This document shows, one piece after another, positions 1-9,552 of a stretch of DNA of 64,000 nt; position 1 is the first letter of the stretch; each line of letters starts with the position of its first letter. The stretch covers positions 10,420 to 74,419 of the forward strand of contig CAZPSH010000012.1 in assembly GCA_964589625.1 (NCBI GenBank), in the 5' to 3' direction. This DNA comes from JBFLVU01 sp964589625 (lineage in GTDB: Bacteria > Acidobacteriota > UBA4820 > DSQY01). The notes under the pieces were generated by a model that was given only the letters and a program-made list of their open reading frames with translations, was not told the DNA's origin and ran no database searches. Position numbers and translations under genes: made by a program.

Positions 1-1400
1 TCTTCCTGGTCAGCACCGCAGTGACGGTCGCGGCCTGGTTCATGCTCACCCGCCTTGAGGTGCGCCTGAGATTCCTCGAGACCGTGGACCGGTACACCAT
101 GGAGGTCCAACAGGCCCGCAGATTCGAGAAGAATTACCTTCTGTACGGGACCAACCTCGCCGAAGTTCGAGAGCACTTGGAGAATGCCCGGAGGCTGCTC
201 CACAACAGCGAGGAGGAGGCGCTTCGGGTTCTCTCGCGCCGAGAGTTCTTGGGGATGAAGGAACATTTGGATCACTACGACGAACTGACGGCGAGACTGG
301 CGGAACTGGAGCGCACCCGCGCACCGGACCTGGAAGCGGTTCGGCGTTTCATAGAGCCCGAACTGCGGTCCCACGGGTCTCAGATGGTGGCCATCGCCAT
401 GGAGCTTTCGCACCGGGAGCGGAGCAGCGTGCGCTCCACCTTCACCCTGTTCAAGCGCCTCCCGGCCCTGGTCCTCGTGATCATCCTGGTCCTCGTGGTG
501 TTCTTCGTGAACTTCCTGGCGCGGCAGATGGTGGGGCCCCTCGGGAGGCTGGTGGAGGCGACGGGCCGATTCTCCAGGGGCGATTTCACGCCCATCGTCC
601 CCGCCCGGAAATATCGGGACGAGTTCACGAACCTGGCCGCCGCCCTGAACACGATGGCACGTGAGCTCCAGCATCGCCAGGAGGTCCTGCTCCAGAACCA
701 CAAATTGCAGGCGGTGGGCACGCTGACCGCCGGGGTGGCGCACGAGCTCAACAACCCCATCAACAACATCGTCCTCACGGCGGAGATGCTGAAGGAGGAC
801 TACGAGACCCTGTCGGACGCGGAACGCCTCGACATGGTGGACGACCTCGTGAGCCAGGCGGAGCGCGCGCAGAAGACCGTGAAAAACCTCCTGGACTTCG
901 CCCGCCAGAGCGAAATCACCAGCGAGCGCCTGTCGGTGGAGGAACTGCTCAAGGGGACGGTGGATCTTGCGGGAAACCAGGTCCGGATGAAGGGGGCCAA
1001 GATCGTCCTGAGGACGGCTCCGAACCTGCCGCCCATCCACGGGGACCGGCAGGCCCTGAGCCAGGTCTTCCTGAACCTGCTTCTGAACGCGCTGGACGCG
1101 GTGGCCAAGGGTGGGCACGTCTGGATCGACGCGGAGGAGTCGGACTACCAGGGGTATCTCCAGGTACGGGTCAGGGACGATGGACACGGGATCCCCAGCC
1201 ACATCCTGGCCAACATCTTCGACCCCTTCTTCACGACCAAGTCCAAGGGGAAGGGAACGGGCCTGGGGCTGAGCGTGAGCCTCGGTATCGTGCGTCAGCA
1301 CGGAGGCGACGTCCGCGTGGATAGCGTGGAGGGTCAAGGCGCCGTCTTCACGGTCTTGCTCCCCGCTCCGCGAGTGCCGGCGGTCACGGAGTCTCGTTGA
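1..1400 (+). CDS. Sensor histidine kinase, 5' end cut by window edge
   Basis: Membrane-bound sensor kinase of the NtrB-like type. The reading frame is open from base 3, so the true start and first membrane segment lie left of the window. Counting from the GTG at 21, residues 25-140 form a helical periplasmic sensor containing RRFEKNYLLYG, like four-helix-bundle sensors of chemoreceptors; 147-168 is a membrane helix; 170-225 a HAMP linker; His241 in AHELNNP is the phospho-acceptor; 330-450 is the ATPase domain with NLLLNALDA, DDGHGI and GTGLGL. It converges with the receiver gene ending at 1416. The kinases at 1795-2955 and 5098-6639 share its HAMP (YRDEF) and HisKA sequences and are clearly paralogous. 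Signal unknown. Confidence 0.9.
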   Translation, partial: FLVSTAVTVAAWFMLTRLEVRLRFLETVDRYTMEVQQARRFEKNYLLYGTNLAEVREHLENARRLLHNSEEEALRVLSRREFLGMKEHLDHYDELTARLAELERTRAPDLEAVRRFIEPELRSHGSQMVAIAMELSHRERSSVRSTFTLFKRLPALVLVIILVLVVFFVNFLARQMVGPLGRLVEATGRFSRGDFTPIVPARKYRDEFTNLAAALNTMARELQHRQEVLLQNHKLQAVGTLTAGVAHELNNPINNIVLTAEMLKEDYETLSDAERLDMVDDLVSQAERAQKTVKNLLDFARQSEITSERLSVEELLKGTVDLAGNQVRMKGAKIVLRTAPNLPPIHGDRQALSQVFLNLLLNALDAVAKGGHVWIDAEESDYQGYLQVRVRDDGHGIPSHILANIFDPFFTTKSKGKGTGLGLSVSLGIVRQHGGDVRVDSVEGQGAVFTVLLPAPRVPAVTESR

Positions 1401-1415
1401 TCCTCGGTGATCCGA

Positions 1416-1778
1416 TCAGCAGGACTCCCGGACGAGCCTCACGATTTCCTGGAGCTTGAAGGGCTTCGGGACGAACTTCGCGGCCCCCCACGCCTCGGCC
1501 TCGTGGTGCGTCTCGATGGTGGCGTAGCCGGTGATGACGATCACGGCGGTGGACGGGGCGTTCTCCTTGACGTAGCGCAGGACGTCCATTCCCGATGGGC
1601 CGCGCATCTTGAGGTCCGTGACCAGGACGTGGAAGGGCGACTGCGCAAGCCGCTGGATCGCCTTCTCGCTCTCGGTGAAGACCTCCACCTCGAAGCCCTC
1701 CCTCTCCAGCGCGGGCTTGAGCCGCTCTCCCACGATGGGTTCGTCGTCCAAGACCATCACTCGCTTTTCCGCCGCCAT
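1416..1778 (-). CDS. Receiver-only response regulator
   Basis: A 120-residue single receiver domain with no output domain. Visible are the acidic pair in MVLDDEP, the phospho-acceptor Asp in LVTDLKM, the Thr in VITGYA and the Lys in PKPFK. ATG at 1778 is preferred over the in-frame GTG at 1784, because GGGAGGTG lies just upstream of the ATG and overlaps the GTG. It follows the kinase at 1795-2955 by 16 bases and is presumably its partner. With no DNA-binding or enzymatic output, it may act by protein contact or in a phosphorelay. It closely resembles the receiver at 4739-5101. Confidence 0.9.
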   Translation of the reverse strand: MAAEKRVMVLDDEPIVGERLKPALEREGFEVEVFTESEKAIQRLAQSPFHVLVTDLKMRGPSGMDVLRYVKENAPSTAVIVITGYATIETHHEAEAWGAAKFVPKPFKLQEIVRLVRESC

Positions 1779-1794
1779 GAACACCTCCCGAGGG

Positions 1795-2955
<1,161 letters not shown>

Positions 2956-2980
2956 CCAGACCGCCTTTCTGCATGTTCCG

Positions 2981-3009
2981 ATGATACTCCGCCGTTCCGG
3001 GAGGCGGAA
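2981..3009 (-). promoter_or_regulatory. Putative sigma70-type promoter for the kinase at 1795-2955
   Basis: Read on the minus strand: TTCCGC, 17 bases, TATCAT. The -10 matches consensus in 5 of 6 positions; the -35 is weak. Predicted start of transcription is near 2974, giving a leader of about 20 bases. The element lies in the divergent gap between the kinase and the exporter gene. Inferred from sequence only. Confidence 0.4.
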
Positions 3010-3063
3010 GGCGGACTTGAAAGGGCGGGCGGATTCCTGCAGGCTGTATGGCGCGAGCGGACG

Positions 3064-3975
3064 ATGACGATCTTCCTTCCGGTGGCCGGACTGCCCATGA
3101 ACCTCTGGCTCCTCGTCGCGGCGGGAGGGCTCGCGGGCTTCCTTTCGGGCCTGCTGGGGGTGGGCGGAGGCTTCATCTTGACGCCCCTGCTCATCATGCT
3201 GGGGATCAGCCCGGCCGTGGCCGCCGCCTCCGGCACCAACGCCATGGTGGGCACCAGCGCCTCCGGCGTGCTCGCCCACCTCCGCCAGGGAAACGTGGAC
3301 TTCCGCATGGGGCTCGTTCTCCTCGCGGGGGGCCTCCTGGGCGGCGCGGGCGGAACCTTCTGGGTCCGGGTCCTCCGGCGGAGCGGAAACCTGGACGCCG
3401 TCATCGTCTTCCTGTACGTGGCCTTCCTGGGAATCCTCGGCATCGTGATGTTCGTGGAGGGGCTTCTGGCCCGGATCCGGGACCCGGAGGAGGAGAGGGG
3501 AATCGCTCCGATGCCCGGGTTCATGAGGGCGCTCCCCTTCCAGGCCGCCTTCCCCGGGTCGGGAATCCGGGTCTCCCTCCTGGCCCCCCTCATCTTCGGG
3601 ACGCTCGTCGGGCTCCTGGCGGCCTTCATGGGGGTGGGGGGCGGCTTTTTTCTGGTGCCGGCCATGACCTTCCTTCTGAAATTGCCCATGCGGGTGGTGG
3701 TGGGGACCAGCCTCTTCCAGATCCTCTTCACCGCCTTTGGGGTGACCGTACTCCAGGCCTCCGTCAACCGAATCGTGGACGTCGTCGTGGCGCTCTGCCT
3801 CATGGTCGGATCCACCGTGGGCGCCCAGGCCGGCGCCGCCGTGGGCCGAAGGCTCAAGGGAACGGAGCTTAGGGTCGTCTTCGCTCTGCTCCTGCTCTTG
3901 TTATCCCTGAAGATGTTCGACGATCTGCTCTCTCTTCCGGCCGCGTTCCTGACCCAGGGGGGAGGCCACCCGTGA
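3064..3975 (+). CDS. TauE/SafE-family sulfite/anion exporter
   Basis: A 303-residue polytopic inner-membrane protein of the TauE/SafE (DUF81) family, whose members export sulfite, sulfoacetate or related anions. Both internal repeats are visible: a glycine-rich segment GLLGVGGGFILTP near residue 30 followed by GTNAMVGT, and a second AFMGVGGGFFLVPA near 190 followed by VGTSLFQ. ATG 3064 was chosen because the frame upstream has no membrane-protein character. The TIGR02186-like gene overlaps its stop, a pairing familiar from other bacteria. Near dissimilatory sulfur genes, sulfite or another sulfur oxyanion is the natural guess for cargo, but the substrate is not visible in the sequence. A second, different family member lies at 30353-31369. 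Confidence 0.85.
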   Translation: MTIFLPVAGLPMNLWLLVAAGGLAGFLSGLLGVGGGFILTPLLIMLGISPAVAAASGTNAMVGTSASGVLAHLRQGNVDFRMGLVLLAGGLLGGAGGTFWVRVLRRSGNLDAVIVFLYVAFLGILGIVMFVEGLLARIRDPEEERGIAPMPGFMRALPFQAAFPGSGIRVSLLAPLIFGTLVGLLAAFMGVGGGFFLVPAMTFLLKLPMRVVVGTSLFQILFTAFGVTVLQASVNRIVDVVVALCLMVGSTVGAQAGAAVGRRLKGTELRVVFALLLLLLSLKMFDDLLSLPAAFLTQGGGHP

Positions 3976-4706
3976 GGAAGATCGGCCTGCTCTGGTTCTG
4001 GGCCGGCTTCGCGGCCGCCCTCGGGGCCACGGCCCAGCCCCTGCCAGTGGAGGTGCGCCCCGACCGGGTCTCCCAGGGCCTCTTCTACCGAGGGATCCGG
4101 CTGGAGGTGGCCGGATCGGCCCCGCAGGACGGGGCCCTCGTGGTGCTCGTGGAGGGGGAGAGGCGCTCGGAAACTTACGTGAAGGTCGGACTCAGAGGCC
4201 CCTTGTGGCTACCCCAGGGAGGCGTACCGGTGGGGGAGGCCCCGGCCCTATACCTTCTGGCCTCGGAGGGGGACCTCCACCATCTCCTGACCGGGGAGGA
4301 GCGAAAGCGCGAAGGGCTCGGGCTGTCCTCCCTGCGGGCCTCCCTAAGCGCGGGCGCGGTGGGCGTTCACGAGGCGGAGGAGGTCCTCCGGGTCTGGCGC
4401 CGGTCGGGCCGGCTCTCCCTCGCGGACCGCGGCGTGCAGCGCCGGGACGGCGCGTTCTCCGCCGGGTTTGACTTGCCCCCCGGCTTGGAGGAGGGAGTCC
4501 TCCTCGTGAAGGTCTTTCTCTGTCGGGAGGGGCGGGTCGTCGAGAGGTCGGTGACGGAGGTCCCCGTGGCCCGGACCGGACTCGCCGCGTTCCTCACCGG
4601 CGCCGCGAGGGACCATCCCTCGCTCTACGGAGCCGGGGCGGCCCTTCTGGCCCTTCTCCTCGGCGCCGCCGTTGGTGCGGCTTTTCCGCGGCTTCAGGGG
4701 CATTGA
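3972..4706 (+). CDS. TIGR02186-like exported membrane-anchored protein
   Basis: A 244-residue protein with an N-terminal signal peptide (about residues 1-21, ending ATAQP), a mainly beta periplasmic domain, and one C-terminal membrane helix at about 218-238 with a short cytoplasmic tail. It starts with GTG overlapping the exporter stop by 4 bases, so the two are translationally coupled. The N-terminal pattern (PLPVEVRPDRVSQGLFYRG) resembles the TIGR02186 family, commonly encoded beside TauE/SafE exporters. The likely role is a periplasmic accessory subunit of the exporter; the biochemical function is unknown. Confidence 0.7.
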   Translation: MRKIGLLWFWAGFAAALGATAQPLPVEVRPDRVSQGLFYRGIRLEVAGSAPQDGALVVLVEGERRSETYVKVGLRGPLWLPQGGVPVGEAPALYLLASEGDLHHLLTGEERKREGLGLSSLRASLSAGAVGVHEAEEVLRVWRRSGRLSLADRGVQRRDGAFSAGFDLPPGLEEGVLLVKVFLCREGRVVERSVTEVPVARTGLAAFLTGAARDHPSLYGAGAALLALLLGAAVGAAFPRLQGH

Positions 4707-4738
4707 GGGAAAGCGCCCGTCGAAGGAAGGGAGCCCCT

Positions 4739-5101
4739 TCAGGGGGCGAGGACCTTCTCCACCACGTCCTTGAGCCGGAAGGGCTTGGCCACGAAGGCCG
4801 AAACGCCCAGGCGCCGCATCTGTTCGAAGGTCTCCCGGTCCGCGTAGCCCGTGATGACCACGATTCGCGCATCGGGCCGGGTGCGGCGCACCTCCAGGAT
4901 CACGTCCATGCCCGTCGGGGGGCGCATCTTCAGGTCCGCCACCACGACGCCGAAGGGCCTCTCCCGCAGGGCCCGCAGGGCCGACGCCCCGTCCGTGAAA
5001 CCCTCCGCCTCCACGCCGGCGCGGGCGAGCGCTTCCGTGAGGCGCTCGACCACGATGGCCTCGTCGTCCAGCACGAGCACGGGAGGTGCGCCTCCCGTCA
5101 T
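4739..5101 (-). CDS. Receiver-only response regulator
   Basis: A 120-residue single receiver domain: VLDDEA acidic pair, VVADLKM phospho-acceptor Asp, VITGYA and AKPFR Lys. No output domain. Its ATG overlaps the stop of the upstream kinase gene (5098-6639) by 4 bases (ATGA), implying coupled translation and a cognate pair. It resembles the receiver at 1416-1778 (shared DLKMR-GMDV core), so kinase and receiver were duplicated as a unit. It ends 32 bases from the convergent TIGR02186-like gene. Confidence 0.92.
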   Translation of the reverse strand: MTGGAPPVLVLDDEAIVVERLTEALARAGVEAEGFTDGASALRALRERPFGVVVADLKMRPPTGMDVILEVRRTRPDARIVVITGYADRETFEQMRRLGVSAFVAKPFRLKDVVEKVLAP

Positions 5102-6639
5102 GGGGCACCCGTCGTAGGTTCGGTGAACGGGGGGAAAAGCAGGCGCACGGTGGTCCCCCTCCCCGGGACGCTGTCCACGTGGATCTCGCCCTTGTGCCGC
5201 TTGACGACCCCGTGGCAAATGGCCAGACCCAGGCCCGTCCCCTTCCCGCGTTCCTTCGTCGTGAAAAAGGGATCGAACACGTGGGGGAGCGCCTCGGCCG
5301 GGATGCCCGATCCCTCGTCCGTGACCTCCACCGATGTTCCCCCGCCCTCCCGCGGTCCCGCCGTCACCGTCAGCCGCCCCCCCTTCGGCATGGCCTGCAC
5401 GGCGTTCAGGAAGAGGTTGAAGAAGAGCTGGCGCAGGGCGTCGTAATCGCCGCCTATGGGCGGGAGGTCCGCGGGGACTCGGTTTTCGAAAACCACGGCG
5501 GAAAGCGCCATCTCGTTGGCGAGAAGTTCAGCGGCCCCCTCCACGGGATCAAGGAGGCGGAGCGGCGCCAGAAGGGAGGGCTCGTCCCGCGTGAAATCCA
5601 GGAGGCCCCTGACGATGGCGTCGGCGCGCTGGACCTCTCCGTGGATGGACTTCAGCAGCCGGGCCTTTCGCGAGTCCCCGTCTTCCCGGCACTCCTCGAT
5701 GAGCGCCTCGGCGGTAATGGAGATGTTGTTCAGCGGGTTGTTCAATTCGTGGGCGATGCCTGCGGTGAACGTGCCCAGGGCCGCCAGCTTGCCGGCCCGC
5801 GTCACCTGCGCCTCCCGGGCCCTCAGTTCGAAGAGCATCCGATTCACCGCCAGGGCGAGGTCGGAGAACTCGTCCCGGTAGGGCTTGGCCGGAACGATGG
5901 GGCTGAAATCGCCGGCGGAGATGCGCCGGGTGTACTCGTGAAACCGCTGGAGGGACAGCGTGATGGTCCTCGCCAGAATCCAGGCCACCCAGAAGATGAT
6001 CAAGAGCAGGATGGCCAGGGAGGCGAAGGGGAGGACCTGGGCGACGGACAGGAGGCGCCCGGCCTCCGCGGCCTCCCGGGTCATGAGCCGATCCAGGAGG
6101 TCCAGGGCCTGCCCGCTCTCCTTCTCCAGCGCCCCCTCGACGTCGTCGCGCGAGGACGGGTCCCAAGCCCCGAACCTCTCTACGGAGGAGGCCTCCGCAA
6201 GGGCCTCCGAAAAGCGGACGAGGTTGCGGCTCAGCCGGGAAAGGGTCTCCGGTCCGGCCACCGCCAGGAGGGCCACCGTGTTCTCGCGGTAGTGGTCCAG
6301 GGCGTCCTCGGCCTCCTTGCGGGCCTCCGGAAGGCCTCGGCCCTCGCGGAAGAAATCTCGAAAATGGGCCCGGGCCACGTGGAGGTGCCCGCTCAGCGAC
6401 TCCGAGGCCGACAGGAAGCGGACCTTGGCCCTCACGCCGTACAGGAGGCCCAGGCTTCCGGCGGCGGTGAGGGCCACGAGGAGGAAGCACAAGAGGAACC
6501 CCGAGGCGATCCGGGCCCGAATCGAGAGCTGGGGGCGGTCCAAGAAGGCGCGCTCGGCCTCCCTCAGACGCTCCGCCTCCCTCGCTCCCAGGGTGTACTC
6601 GGGATGGTCCGCCGACGGCTTGGCCGCATCAGGCTTCAT
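5098..6639 (-). CDS. Sensor histidine kinase with four-helix periplasmic sensor
   Basis: A 513-residue membrane kinase. About residues 1-38 are cytoplasmic, 39-62 a membrane helix, 65-200 a helical periplasmic sensor, 203-225 a second membrane helix, then HAMP (YRDEFSDLALAVNRM), HisKA (AHELNNPLNNI) and an ATPase domain (NLFLNAVQA, DEGSGI, GTGLGL). Start ATG 6639 is preceded by GAGGTGAGG. It forms a coupled pair with the receiver at 4739-5101. The periplasmic part is alpha-helical and lacks a recognisable ligand motif; it resembles chemoreceptor-type bundles and differs in length from the kinase at 1795-2955, while the cytoplasmic halves are close paralogues. Confidence 0.92.
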   Translation of the reverse strand: MKPDAAKPSADHPEYTLGAREAERLREAERAFLDRPQLSIRARIASGFLLCFLLVALTAAGSLGLLYGVRAKVRFLSASESLSGHLHVARAHFRDFFREGRGLPEARKEAEDALDHYRENTVALLAVAGPETLSRLSRNLVRFSEALAEASSVERFGAWDPSSRDDVEGALEKESGQALDLLDRLMTREAAEAGRLLSVAQVLPFASLAILLLIIFWVAWILARTITLSLQRFHEYTRRISAGDFSPIVPAKPYRDEFSDLALAVNRMLFELRAREAQVTRAGKLAALGTFTAGIAHELNNPLNNISITAEALIEECREDGDSRKARLLKSIHGEVQRADAIVRGLLDFTRDEPSLLAPLRLLDPVEGAAELLANEMALSAVVFENRVPADLPPIGGDYDALRQLFFNLFLNAVQAMPKGGRLTVTAGPREGGGTSVEVTDEGSGIPAEALPHVFDPFFTTKERGKGTGLGLAICHGVVKRHKGEIHVDSVPGRGTTVRLLFPPFTEPTTGAP

Positions 6640-6656
6640 GTTTCGACCTCACCTCG

Positions 6657-6685
6657 ATTCTACTGCGACCGGCGTCCCACAGGAA
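6657..6685 (-). promoter_or_regulatory. Putative sigma70-type promoter for kinase/receiver pair
   Basis: Minus strand: TTCCTG, 17 bases, TAGAAT. The -10 matches consensus at 5 of 6 positions. Predicted transcription start is near 6650, about 10 bases upstream of the ATG at 6639. It lies in the 152-base divergent gap shared with hypF. Confidence 0.4.
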
Positions 6686-6791
6686 GGGACGGCGCCGAGG
6701 GGCAAGCCGGCCCGCAAAAAATCCCCCGGACGAGCCTGGGGTTCCCGGGATTCTTCTCTTCCCGCCCCGCCTCTGCTACCCTGCCTTGCGC

Positions 6792-9095
6792 ATGGACGTG
6801 AAGCGCAGACGAATCGGGTGCCGGGGATTCGTGCAGGGCGTGGGCTTCCGGCCGACGGTGTACCGGCTTGCCGTTGCCGCGGGCCTCTCGGGCTGGGTGC
6901 TCAACGGCCCCGACGGGGTGGTCCTGGAAGTGGAAGGGCCCGGCGAGGCGGTGGAGTCCTTTTCGGACCGCTTGCGCGCGTCGCTTCCTCCCATGGCCCG
7001 TCTCGACGAGTTGACGGAGCGGGAGGTCCCCCCCCTGGGCGGGGAGGGCTTCCGCATCGTGGAGTCCGAGCGGGGACCGAGGCAGAGCGCCCTGGTCCCC
7101 CCCGACGCGGCCCTCTGCGCCGACTGCCGCCTGGACATGGAAGAGCCCGGAAATCGCCGCCACCGATTTCCCTTCACGACCTGCACGAACTGCGGTCCCC
7201 GGTTCACCCTCGCTCGGTCCCTCCCGTACGATCGAGAGAGGACCTCCATGGCCTGCTTTCCCCTCTGCCCGGAGTGCCGAAGGGAATACGAGGATCCCGG
7301 CGACAGGCGCTTTCACGCGGAGCCCGTCTCTTGTCCCGCGTGCGGCCCGCGGCTCTGGCTGACGAACGAAGCGGGACGGACGGAGGCGGAGGGACAGGCG
7401 GCCCTGGAGCGGGTCCGTTCGGCCCTGGCCGAGGGCGCCGTCGTGGCCGTCAAGGGGCTCGGGGGATTCCACCTCGCCTGCCGCGCCGATCGGGAGGAGT
7501 CCGTCCTTCGGCTCAGGCGCCGGAAGAGCCGGCCCTCCAAACCCTTCGCCGTCATGGTCCGGGACGCCGAAGCCGCGGCGAGGGCGGCACACATCACGCC
7601 TTCCGACAGGGCCCTCCTTGCCTCAGCCCGCGCACCCATCGTCCTTGCCCAGAAGGCCTCCCCCTTCCCTCTGGCCGAGGAGACGGCGCCCGGCATTTCG
7701 GACGTGGGGGTCATGCTTCCCACGACGCCCCTTCACGTGGAGCTTTTCCGCGACGTCCCCTACGACGCCCTCGTGATGACCTCGGGAAACCTTTCCGACG
7801 AGCCCATCGCGCTGGGGAACCGGGAAGCCCTCCAGCGCCTGGGGAGCCTGGCCGATCACTTTCTGCTTCACGACCGGGACGTGGTCCGCCGGACGGACGA
7901 TTCCGTGGTCCGGAGCACCGGAGGCGGCGCCGTCGTACTCCGCCGGTCCAGGGGCTACGTGCCCGAACCGCTGCCCCTGCCCCGGCCCGCGGAGAGGCCC
8001 GTCCTCGCACTGGGCGCCCACCTGCAGGCGACGGCCTGCATCGCCTCCGGCGAAGCGGCTTTTCTTACCCAGCACGTGGGGGACCTCGATACGGATGCCG
8101 CACGCGCTTTTCTTCGAGAGGCCGCGGAAGGCCTCGAGTCCTTCCTCGAATGCCGACCCGACGTGATCGCCGTGGACCTTCACCCCGACTACGCCAGCAC
8201 ATGGCTCGGGGAGGAGATGGCCCGGACGCGCGGGGCGCGGGTCGTGCGGGTCCAGCACCACGCGGCCCACGCCGCCGCCGTCCTCGCGGAACACGGGCGC
8301 TGGCCGGCCCGGGCGGAGCCGACGCTGGCCGTGATCCTGGACGGAACCGGGTTCGGCCCCGACGGGACCTCCTGGGGCGGGGAGTGGCTGGAGGTCCGGG
8401 GCGACGGGTCCTGGAGGAGGCTCGCCCACCTGGAACCCGTTCGCCTGGTGGGCGGGGAGGCCGCCGTGCGCGAGCCCTGGCGCGTCGCGGTCGCGGCCCT
8501 CTCCGCCGCCGGCATCGCCGCGGAGCTGCACCGCCTGCCCCTGTCCGGGATGGTGGAGCCCGGCCGCCTAGAGAGCGTGGCCGCCCTGGCCGGGAGAGAG
8601 TGGCCCCTTGCCTCGGGGGCGGGCCGCCTTTTCGAGGCCGCGGGGGCGCTCCTTGGGCTCGCCGTGGTGAACGGCTACGAGGGGGAGGCCGCGGCGCGTC
8701 TGGAGTCCCTGGCCTGCGGGGCCTGGCCGGCGGAGTCCTGGGGCGAGGTCGGCCTCCTGCGGGGGGATTCCGTCCCCCGCCTCCCCTTCTCGGACCTCCT
8801 CGCGGCGGCGGCCCGTCGGCGGATCGGCGGGGAAGACGGTGCGCGCACGGCAGCGGGCTTCCATGCCACCTTCTGCACCCTCGCGGCGGACCTGACCCTG
8901 GAAGTCGCTCCGAAAGGCGTCCGGCTCGTGGCCCTCGGCGGGGGGTGCCTGGTGAACCGGCTCCTGAGAGAAGGACTCTCGGCGGCCTTGTCCGCCCGGG
9001 GCTTCGAGGTCCTCCTTCCCTGGACCGTCCCCCCGGGGGACGGGGGCCTCGCCTACGGCCAGGCCGTCCTAACCCTCGCCCAGGGCCAGGCTTGA
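6792..9095 (+). CDS. hypF: HypF, carbamoyltransferase of [NiFe]-hydrogenase maturation
   Basis: A cytoplasmic enzyme of about 767 residues that makes the thiocarboxamide on HypE, the precursor of the active-site cyanide ligands, from carbamoyl phosphate and ATP. Domains in order: acylphosphatase-like (1-90, CRGFVQGVGFR), paired zinc fingers (CADC, CTNC, CPEC, CPAC at about 105-185), YrdC-like (200-380), and Kae1-like carbamoyltransferase (400-765) with VQHHAAHAAA, LGGGCLVN and GDGGLAYGQA. Most HypF proteins read QHHHAH here; the first and last His of the HxxxH metal pair are kept but the third is Ala. ATG 6792 was chosen; an in-frame TTG lies at 6786. There is no ribosome binding site, and a -10-like TACCCT sits 9 bases upstream. 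First gene of hypFCDEAB. Confidence 0.96.
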   Translation: MDVKRRRIGCRGFVQGVGFRPTVYRLAVAAGLSGWVLNGPDGVVLEVEGPGEAVESFSDRLRASLPPMARLDELTEREVPPLGGEGFRIVESERGPRQSALVPPDAALCADCRLDMEEPGNRRHRFPFTTCTNCGPRFTLARSLPYDRERTSMACFPLCPECRREYEDPGDRRFHAEPVSCPACGPRLWLTNEAGRTEAEGQAALERVRSALAEGAVVAVKGLGGFHLACRADREESVLRLRRRKSRPSKPFAVMVRDAEAAARAAHITPSDRALLASARAPIVLAQKASPFPLAEETAPGISDVGVMLPTTPLHVELFRDVPYDALVMTSGNLSDEPIALGNREALQRLGSLADHFLLHDRDVVRRTDDSVVRSTGGGAVVLRRSRGYVPEPLPLPRPAERPVLALGAHLQATACIASGEAAFLTQHVGDLDTDAARAFLREAAEGLESFLECRPDVIAVDLHPDYASTWLGEEMARTRGARVVRVQHHAAHAAAVLAEHGRWPARAEPTLAVILDGTGFGPDGTSWGGEWLEVRGDGSWRRLAHLEPVRLVGGEAAVREPWRVAVAALSAAGIAAELHRLPLSGMVEPGRLESVAALAGREWPLASGAGRLFEAAGALLGLAVVNGYEGEAAARLESLACGAWPAESWGEVGLLRGDSVPRLPFSDLLAAAARRRIGGEDGARTAAGFHATFCTLAADLTLEVAPKGVRLVALGGGCLVNRLLREGLSAALSARGFEVLLPWTVPPGDGGLAYGQAVLTLAQGQA

Positions 9096-9253
9096 TCGAA
9101 CCGGATTCCACCATGGCGCGAAGATCCGCGCGGAAACCCGCGGGGGCCGCTGTGCCGGGGGCATCTGCGGGGAAGGCCAGAGGAGGCCGTGTCCAACCGG
9201 CCTGGGGCCGGGGTGGAGGTTTGCCGGTGACCCCATTTCCCTCCCGCCGCCCC

Positions 9254-9282
9254 TTGACCTTTTGGAGGCGCCGGCCCATCTT
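9254..9282 (+). promoter_or_regulatory. Putative sigma70-type promoter for hypCDEAB
   Basis: TTGACC, 17 bases, CATCTT. It lies in the 223-base gap after hypF and 37 bases before hypC, with predicted start near 9290. The -10 and following base (ATCTTA) resemble the hydrogenase promoter at 13123-13151, so the same factor could read both. The rest of the gap shows no gene. Confidence 0.45.
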
Positions 9283-9318
9283 AGAAACTCATCCCGTCGG
9301 GGGAAGAAGGAGCGCGCC

Positions 9319-9552
9319 ATGTGCCTGGCCATTCCCATGCGGCTCGTGGAGAAGGACGGTTGGGAGGGCACCGTGGAGCTGAACGGAGTGCGGCGCGCGG
9401 TCTCGCTGATGCTGTTGGAGGATGCCGAAGTGGGGGATCACGTCCTCATCCATGCCGGGTACGCCATCGGGAAGGTGGACGAGGAAGAGGCGCGGCTCAC
9501 GCTGGAGGGACTCGAGCGGATCGCCGCGAGCCTGGAGTCGGGGGGCGAGTGA
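9319..9552 (+). CDS. hypC: HypC, hydrogenase maturation chaperone
   Basis: A 77-residue member of the HypC/HybG/HupF family, which carries the Fe(CN)2CO unit with HypD and delivers it to the large-subunit precursor. It begins MCLAIPM: the essential Cys at position 2 after Met and the IPM signature are both present. GAAGAAGGAG just upstream supports ATG 9319 over an in-frame upstream Met. The stop overlaps the hypD start (TGATG). Length is normal for the family. Confidence 0.96.
   Translation: MCLAIPMRLVEKDGWEGTVELNGVRRAVSLMLLEDAEVGDHVLIHAGYAIGKVDEEEARLTLEGLERIAASLESGGE

Noticed and set aside
6317..9382. A 1021-residue plus-strand frame overlapping hypF
   Set aside because: Arg/Pro/Gly-rich low-complexity product typical of an off-frame reading in GC-rich DNA; hypF has clear domains in the other frame.
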